From Takakia lepidozioides (lineage: Eukaryota; Streptophyta; Takakiopsida; Takakiales; Takakiaceae), in assembly GCA_030704615.1 (NCBI GenBank), contig CM060732.1:10042001-10106000 (forward strand): a stretch of 64,000 nt of DNA. The letters run 5' to 3'. Positions 58,582 through 64,000 of this stretch are shown here, piece after piece. A model generated the notes under the pieces. It had not been told where the DNA came from and searched no databases. It worked only from the letters and a program-made list of their open reading frames with translations. Made by a program: the position numbers and the translations under genes. Every line of letters begins with the position of its first letter. Within the stretch, counting starts at the first letter, position 1.

Positions 58582-59149
58582 TCGAAGACAGGCATTGGGG
58601 GAAGCGGCTTCGGGCGCCCCTGCATCGAACGAATTTCCTGGACTTCCTCCTCTTCATCTTCCTCCTCCCCTTCCACGTCATCTTCTACGTTTTTGGGATC
58701 CTCGGTCGGAGGCAAACGCTGAAGGCCCGCCAAATTGTAATCGTACAAGGCCGTATCCCCCTCAAATGAGAACACAAATCGGTTCGACATCCTTCCCGCC
58801 CACATACAGGCACCTGCAAATTCATACGACACAACCACAACCAAACTCAAGAATGAGTTGCTTCCTCGCACAAGCAAACATACACAAACGGAAATGGTGT
58901 CAATTTTGGTGCCGCATTCAATTAACGTTCTCACCTGTATTTGCAGTGATGTCGAGGACCCTGCCTTCAACATCCGTACATGTTTCCATGAGCGTCTGGG
59001 ATGAATGCAGGACTCCTGGTCCTGCCATACCTCCATGGCTTGCCCGACAAATCACAAAGAATGTCCTTCTCTCCCACATGGTTGAACAGGACGTTATACT
59101 CCAGTGGATCAACTGTGGAATCAACAAGTCTTCCTATTTCACGTAATTT
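58582..59149 (-). pseudogene. Methyltransferase-like transposon gene, copy C (motif I exons)
   Basis: Two exons: 58,935 to about 59,149 (REIGRLVDSTVDPLEYNVLF, GKPWRYGRTRSPAFI, then VLDITANTG after a 1-base insertion) and 58,582-58,813 (ACMWAGRMSNRFVFSFEGDT, then an acidic run). They match E1 exons at 30,782-31,331 most closely, including the splice phase. Its position inside the copy B transposase shows nested insertion. Motif I reads DITANTG. Confidence 0.85.
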
Positions 59150-59158
59150 GAATTTCTA

Positions 59159-60740
59159 ATGTTTCTTCACGAAACAAAATGCCTGAAAGATAAGAGTCTG
59201 CAGAGAAGGAAATGTCCTGGAGGTTTTGCTTCTCCGCAAGCTCCAGCAGGTTCTGATCGTCGCCAAGTCGTACCACGTTGTCGTCCAATGCAAGTCTGGT
59301 TAGCACAAGGGCCGGTGGAAGGCAAAGCACCACGGAAGCTCACCCAAGGCGAGATGAATGAACTCAGACTGCAGGTGCAGAACATTGCCACAACTACTAT
59401 AGACAATGTCTATAGTAGGATAGCGGAGTTACAGGAGGATGTAGACGGCCTGCAGACTCAGGTGGAGGACCTGACATCAAATATTGACAAGAGAGTCTTT
59501 GTACCTGAGGAGCAGCTGATGGCTTATTATTTACAAGCCAGAACTTTAGCTTTTTCAGTCTTCTTCGCAGGGTGTGCAGGAGATGCCAGTGGTACAAGAG
59601 CCAGTGCTACCAATACCACAGCAAGTGTCTATGCAGGTAGCTGAACCTGTTGTTACTACAGCCACACCACAGCCTGAGGTATGGGGGGATGCTGCTTTTA
59701 ACCCACCAAAAACTCCTGCTGCACGGGAGTACAGTCGGGCTATGATTATGCCCTTCAACCAAATTCCCATTGTGTTGGATTTGGCTTGGAAGGAATTTAG
59801 TCCTCCGCAGTTGTTGGCACATTACTACCAGATCATGCGCATTTGGCTGCCAGTGGCAACTAGGACTAAGGTTCTTCCGAACAATCGACCCATTGAGGAT
59901 CATCACTTTGCGAGGTACTGGCATGAGGCAAGTACCATGTTGAAGGAATTAATTGCCTTCCAAGTTGTACATGGATTCATTTATACCAAGACCAAGGAGG
60001 TAGCAAGTATTGTCATGGGCTGCGGGTTATACTATGCTGCTTGTTTTCTGGCACGTTATCACATTGAGCAGCAAAAGATGCAATCGCGCTTTCTGAGTTA
60101 TTCCAGTGGGGATCATTGGGTCTTACCTTCAGTGCCACCTCATATGTACCTATATGAGGCAAAAGTTATGATGCAAAAGGATTCTCAAATTCGTTCATGG
60201 TTTCATTCGGCCTGGAACAATTTGTCAACACAGAAATTCGGGCCTGACGATATTTTCTTTAAGGGACATGAGGCATGGAAATACTTGCACTGTTCTCAAG
60301 TCATTGGCACACCACTCATCTATACAGACAAAGAGTTCAGGGTCTTCACCAATTTTGCAATTCAGCGCTTACAACAAGTTTTAAATATTAAACTTCCAGA
60401 CATGGTGGGACCACATTGTATGCCCCAGAGGATTCCAGTTAGAGTTCGACCGTTAAAACACCTCAGGGGGGAAGACGATTCTGATACTATTGTTTCTTCA
60501 GCGGACTCTTTTGACATGGCAGAGGACTATGCAATTCAGATGGCAGAGAAGAAGCGACGGGGGTCTCCTATGCCTGAGAGATTACCTCGATATCAGCCAA
60601 AGGAGGGACTGACATTTCCAGGTAGTGCTCAATCATCTCCGTCAGGACTCGGGCTCGCACACGGAGTCCTTCACGGGACTCTCACCGTCAGAAGGGTGCT
60701 CGTTCACAAAGATTTGCTAATCCCAAACAGTAAACCGTGA
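59159..60740 (+). CDS. Unknown retroelement protein (coiled coil + globular)
   Basis: Two frames follow each other: 59,159-59,644, with a coiled-coil stretch (IAELQEDVDGLQTQVEDL), and about 59,560-60,740, a 388-codon frame with aromatic-rich globular sequence (WKEFSPPQLLAHYYQIMRIW, CGLYYAACFLARYHIEQQ). A likely splice acceptor or frameshift near 59,570 joins them. I do not recognise the family. It lies directly before a polypurine tract and an LTR, so it is the 3'-most gene of an LTR element: a gag-like or extra ORF. No protease, polymerase or integrase is visible. Confidence 0.5.
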
Positions 60741-60770
60741 ACACGGCTTTTTGAGAGGGGGAGGGGTAAA

Positions 60771-61272
60771 TGTTAGAGGGCTGCTTGGGACTTAGACGCT
60801 TTTACGGGTTCTGTGGGGTACCCTTAATTTTTACACAGACTGAGACGAACAGGAGCCTTAGGGGTGACAGCAGCAGGCTTTAGGGATGAGGGTTACACAG
60901 CCAGTCACAGCCAGCACAGCCCGACACAGCCCACACAACCAGTCACAGCCCGACACAGCTGACACAGCCAGTCACAGCCGACACAGCCTTACACAGCCAG
61001 TCACAGCTCGGCATAGTTTGACACAACTTGTCACAGTACATAGGGAACAGTTATAATGGGACTGTGAAGGAACGACATCTGCAGAAAGAACGTGTTACAT
61101 TAGGGATGATGGTTAATTGTTAGCAAGGCGGTTAGAACAGCTTGTAGGTAGATAAAGCGGAGAGCGGAGACTTCTGGGAGCACTTCTTGGTCATGGAGGA
61201 GAGGAGATCGAGCGGAGAGCAAGAACGAAAGCACGGAGAAAGAGGAGAGTTGGACAGTAGATGTTTGTTTCA
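60771..61272 (+). mobile_element. 3' LTR of the 59-61 kb element
   Basis: The polypurine tract GAGAGGGGGAGGGG (60,753-60,766) is followed by TGTTAGAGGGC. The likely end is TTTGTTTCA at 61,272, after which transposase homology resumes. The LTR contains about a dozen short CACAGCC(AGT)-type repeats at 60,896-61,040. No 5' LTR was found, so the element is truncated at its 5' side. Confidence 0.6.
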
Positions 61273-62031
61273 TGCAGAACTGTAGTGATATTGTATAATG
61301 CTTGGTTGCAGCAGTCCGGAAAAAAGGGGAAGAGATTTGTATGCGGCCACGGCCGATGATCTCACACGTGCTCTCCAGCAACAAACTAGATACATGTCAT
61401 TCTTGAGGGGTGGGGTTGGTGGCAAAGGCCCCGACAAGAACGAGTTGATGTTGCGGGCGGCACAAAGATCAGAGGATCCCATCAAAATAGCAAGGGCAGT
61501 GAGCATATGTGCGGATGGCACCCCTCTCGTGTCTAGAGTTCCCCATCTGGCAGGCGAAGAGAGATTCGGATCTTGCAAACGAAAATTGGATACCCCTCCT
61601 GGATCGGATGCAGATTCCCATAGGGTGGACAGGGTCAACTTCTCCACGCCATGTGTTGCCTTGAGTCAGAGATGGAATTCTGGAACCTCCACTGGAGAGG
61701 GCCATTCGGCCCCATGCTATACCCCAGCATCAAGCTCTGTAACTACAATGGTTGAAGAACTGAACATGGTGCTGGATGTGGTGGAGTCCCTGTGCTCGGA
61801 CGAGGTTTGGCATATAGAATGCACCGGTGCTGGATCTCGTGTGAAATGCACGGCGATCAGGGCAACCACGCATGAAAAGTGCGCGTCTTTAATATCCAGA
61901 GGAAAAGAAAGGACTCCGGCTCCTACATTCACTGGTTTGTTTCTCCCTTACGGACAAGGAGAGGCAAAGAACCACAAGTTCTGGTTCTGCGCTGACGATT
62001 GTGGGAGATGCGTGCATCCCGGTTGCAGGTA
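61273..62031 (+). pseudogene. MULE-type transposase, C-terminal part, copy B
   Basis: Continues copy B after the insertions: QNCSDIVYNAWLQQ, then, past a 1-base change in an A run at 61,320, RDLYAATADDLTRALQQQ. SCKRKLDTPPGSDADSHR, EVWHIECTGAGSRVKC and APTFTGLFLPYGQGEAK follow. It matches copy A2 at 48,150-48,880. Homology stops at CVHPGC (62,026), where a splice-donor-like CAG|GTATGG or a new element begins. The SWIM finger is not seen downstream in the window. Confidence 0.8.
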
Positions 62032-62892
62032 TGGACGTGACGCCGCAGTAACACGTCAGCGTCGGCGTCACGTCAAGACGTGACGGTCGTCACGTTGCGT
62101 CCATAACAAGACATTCATCGCGGTATTTTCTTTTTTCTTTTTTCTTTTTTACCTTCTTCTGCCACATTGGCGACAGCGAGAACGAAGGCCACCGGCCAAG
62201 TGACTTGCCGAGGCGACCATCCAGGCGTCGGTCACCGGCCGGGATGGGCCGCCAGCCCGGGCGACCACCACGTCGACAGTCGCCCCACCACAGCGATCAA
62301 TGGTGGCCACGTCGGCAGTCCCCGGACGGATGGGCCGCCGGCACGGGCGACCGCCACGTCAGCGGTCACCTGGTGGGAATGGCCGCCACATCAGCGGTCG
62401 CCACATTGCGCTGGTGGCCGCCACGTGGCGGACATCTTCCGAAAGGCGCTTGGGTGACCGCTTTTGAGCGGTCGCCCATATAAGGGGAAGGAGGCCATTC
62501 TTGGCTCTCACTTTCACTCTTCCCCTTTAGCTCTGTGGGTGTGGGATGCTTTGTATTCTGCCAAGCGGAGTTAGAGGAAGAGGGAAGCCATTGACACGGA
62601 GGAGGAGGTTTTGTCTCCGATTTTTATAAAATCGTGGGCTTTTTCCTACCCCTACATCCCATCTTTGGCTTCCAAACCCATTTTCTCAATTCATTAGTTG
62701 GAGACTAAATAGATCTTTGTGTATTTCGGAGTTGGCCCCCCCTTGTGGTGTGTTACATTTTACTGTGATTTTGCTGACATTGGTGAGTTTCGGTCAAATG
62801 AGGTGACTGAAGCAGGTACACTAGGCCTTTACATCATATAGAAATAAATGAGAGTTGTGTAAAGGCTATATAATATTACAAGCGTTATAAAA
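62032..62892. mobile_element. GC-rich LTR-like promoter region, unclassified
   Basis: Begins with inverted CGTGACG/CGTCACG motifs (TATGGACG and CGTCCATA at 62,029 and 62,097). A block of GCCGCCACGTCAGCGGTC-type repeats follows (62,180-62,460), then a TATA-like ccatataagg at 62,475. It reads like an LTR or transposon end, but neither boundary was fixed. The sequence gcaggta occurs at both 62,024 and 62,813. Confidence 0.35.
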
Positions 62893-64000
62893 ATGACGGA
62901 GGAGGGGGGCCAACGGCGTAGGCACCGAGAGGAGGCAGTCGAACCAGGCCCCGCATGTCGCGCACCTCCCTTCGGTAAACTCCCCCTCAAGTCATAGTTA
63001 CTCGGTTTGATGCGCGCGTCTAACTCCCAAACTGGCCGCCGGGCCAACTCGGAGCTTCGGCTGCTCGCCGGGGCATAACGGTCCCCCTTTGCTCCTCCAC
63101 AAGACCCTCGCACACTTTGGGTCTAGTGGAAAATCCCTTTGGTTGTTGGCAGTCCGGAACAGCTCCCCACACCTTGGTCGCTTTCCGGCTCGCACGCTTA
63201 CTCACTAGTTTTTGGTCACCAACGGGCTTGCACCGTTCTCGGGGTTAGTACTCCCTATATATACTTCTGCGACTGTCCGCGGGGGTTTCACAAACAACAT
63301 AGTCCCTTTATGGCAAACCACCATGAAGACCCTTGATTCCCGGTGATGAGTCACGGTGAGTCTTGGCCCACCCACCATGGCCCCAATGGACCGTGATGAG
63401 TCCCAAGACTCCCCACGACTCCCACCACAAGGTCTCAACCCCATGATGAGTCCTATGCCACCCCCACTAGGACCCACTAAGCTACCACCACCCCTCGTGG
63501 AACCACCCCCACCGCAACTTGGTGTGCGGGGCTCCACCTAGTGAGCGCCTCCGCCTCCTTGAGTGCCCAAGGCACTCAAGGGTGCTTCAGCCCCCATACC
63601 TATTGTTGCCACTGCCCCCACCACATGGGCAGCCCCTCTTGTGTCCCGACCCCCTGCCCTCAAGGCAAAGGGCCGCGACACCGCAGGGAAGAGAGGTGCC
63701 AAAGGGAAGAAACATGACCTCAATAGGGACGTTTACGATAGGCCAAAAATTCAAGCGGCCGACGGATGGGATGCTATTCCGGAGGACAAGCTGTGGACTA
63801 TGGGGATGTGTAAAAAATTCGTGAAAATGTGTCACATAAACCGTTTGTGGCCCAGGCCAAGGCATCAGATACACACTCGGAACAATTGCTGCGACGCCCT
63901 AACTTGCACAAATGCACATTTTCGCCAGAGGGCCGAAGATGTATATAAGACATTGTGGGGACAACCAAAGTTGTACCGAAACTCCATACCATATACATTG
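62893..64000 (+). pseudogene. Unknown ORF split by a solo LTR; runs off the window
   Basis: ATG at 62,893 opens MTEEGGQRRRHREEAVEPGP. After the 725-bp LTR and one target duplication, the same frame resumes at 63,683 with GKRGAKGKKHDLNRD. It stays open to the window end through GWDAIPEDKLWTMGMCKKF, RLWPRPRHQIHT and AHFRQRAEDVYKTLWG. The frame match across the insertion is strong evidence of a real gene before insertion. I do not recognise the family; it looks like a transposon ORF or host gene exon of at least 127 codons. Confidence 0.6.
62956..63680 (+). mobile_element. Solo LTR, 725 bp, copy 2
   Basis: Same family and identical length as 7,757-8,481, with ends TGTCGCG/CGCGACA. A perfect 5-bp target duplication CCGCA flanks it (62,951-62,955; 63,681-63,685). 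It contains the same TATATATA. It interrupts the ORF that starts at 62,893. Confidence 0.95.

Noticed and set aside
58578-59036. Whole 152-codon minus ORF as one exon
   Set aside because: Homology to E1 and a CAG acceptor at 58,814 show that only its last 77 codons are exon; the start is intron.

Overview
The window is nuclear DNA of a streptophyte plant, most likely a seed-free land plant. The evidence is two complete intron-rich plant genes on the minus strand: a UEV1/MMS2 ubiquitin-conjugating enzyme variant (22,872-24,590, 4 exons) and a SNX1-type sorting nexin (34,407-41,840, 10 exons). There is also a broken plant PPR gene and a piece of a BAF60/SWP73 chromatin-remodelling subunit. The seed-free placement is an inference from the PPR style and from the transposon mix. 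Nearly all the rest is mobile DNA, much of it nested and broken.

Layout. 0-6.1 kb: tandem and dispersed repeats around a decayed CACTA transposon (minus strand), with a SET-like piece inside it. 6.1-8.5 kb: simple-sequence tracts, a row of small hairpins and a 725-bp solo LTR. 10.9-12.2 kb: Ty3/gypsy chromovirus pol fragment. 12.5-13.8 kb: Penelope-like reverse transcriptase. 14.7-15.7 kb: PPR pseudogene. 16.5-18.5 kb: LINE pieces. 20.5-21.1 kb: decayed C48 (Ulp1-like) protease ORF. 22.9-24.6 kb: UEV1. 25.3-26.4 kb: a CACTA-tipped inverted-repeat element. 26.7-32.7 kb: a MULE fragment, the BAF60 fragment and a Ty3/gypsy integrase split by a 4,554-bp transposon with matching 9-bp target duplications. 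34.4-41.8 kb: SNX1, carrying a LINE and a SINE in its introns. 42.9-62.0 kb: nested copies of one unusual transposon family. 59-61.3 kb: an LTR element with an unfamiliar ORF. 62.9-64 kb: an unknown ORF split by a second solo LTR of the 725-bp family.

The main discovery candidate is that transposon family (copies at 27.6-32.2, 42.9-44.7, 44.7-49.5, 49.9-62.0 and 58.6-59.1 kb). It pairs a MULE-type transposase with a SWIM zinc finger (plus strand) with a divergently transcribed multi-exon gene for a ~1,210-residue protein. That protein has a ParB/Srx-like segment (DGNHR) followed by a beta-class DNA amino-methyltransferase-like fold, with motif IV before motif I and the DPPY tetrapeptide changed to DIPD. 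Three copies retain the same intron, and in each it is filled with a different family of short inverted-repeat units. A fourth array lies upstream of one transposase. The layout recalls bacterial and phage ParB-methyltransferase proteins with palindromic binding sites, now in a eukaryotic DNA transposon. The domain calls rest on motif reading only. No search or structure prediction was possible.
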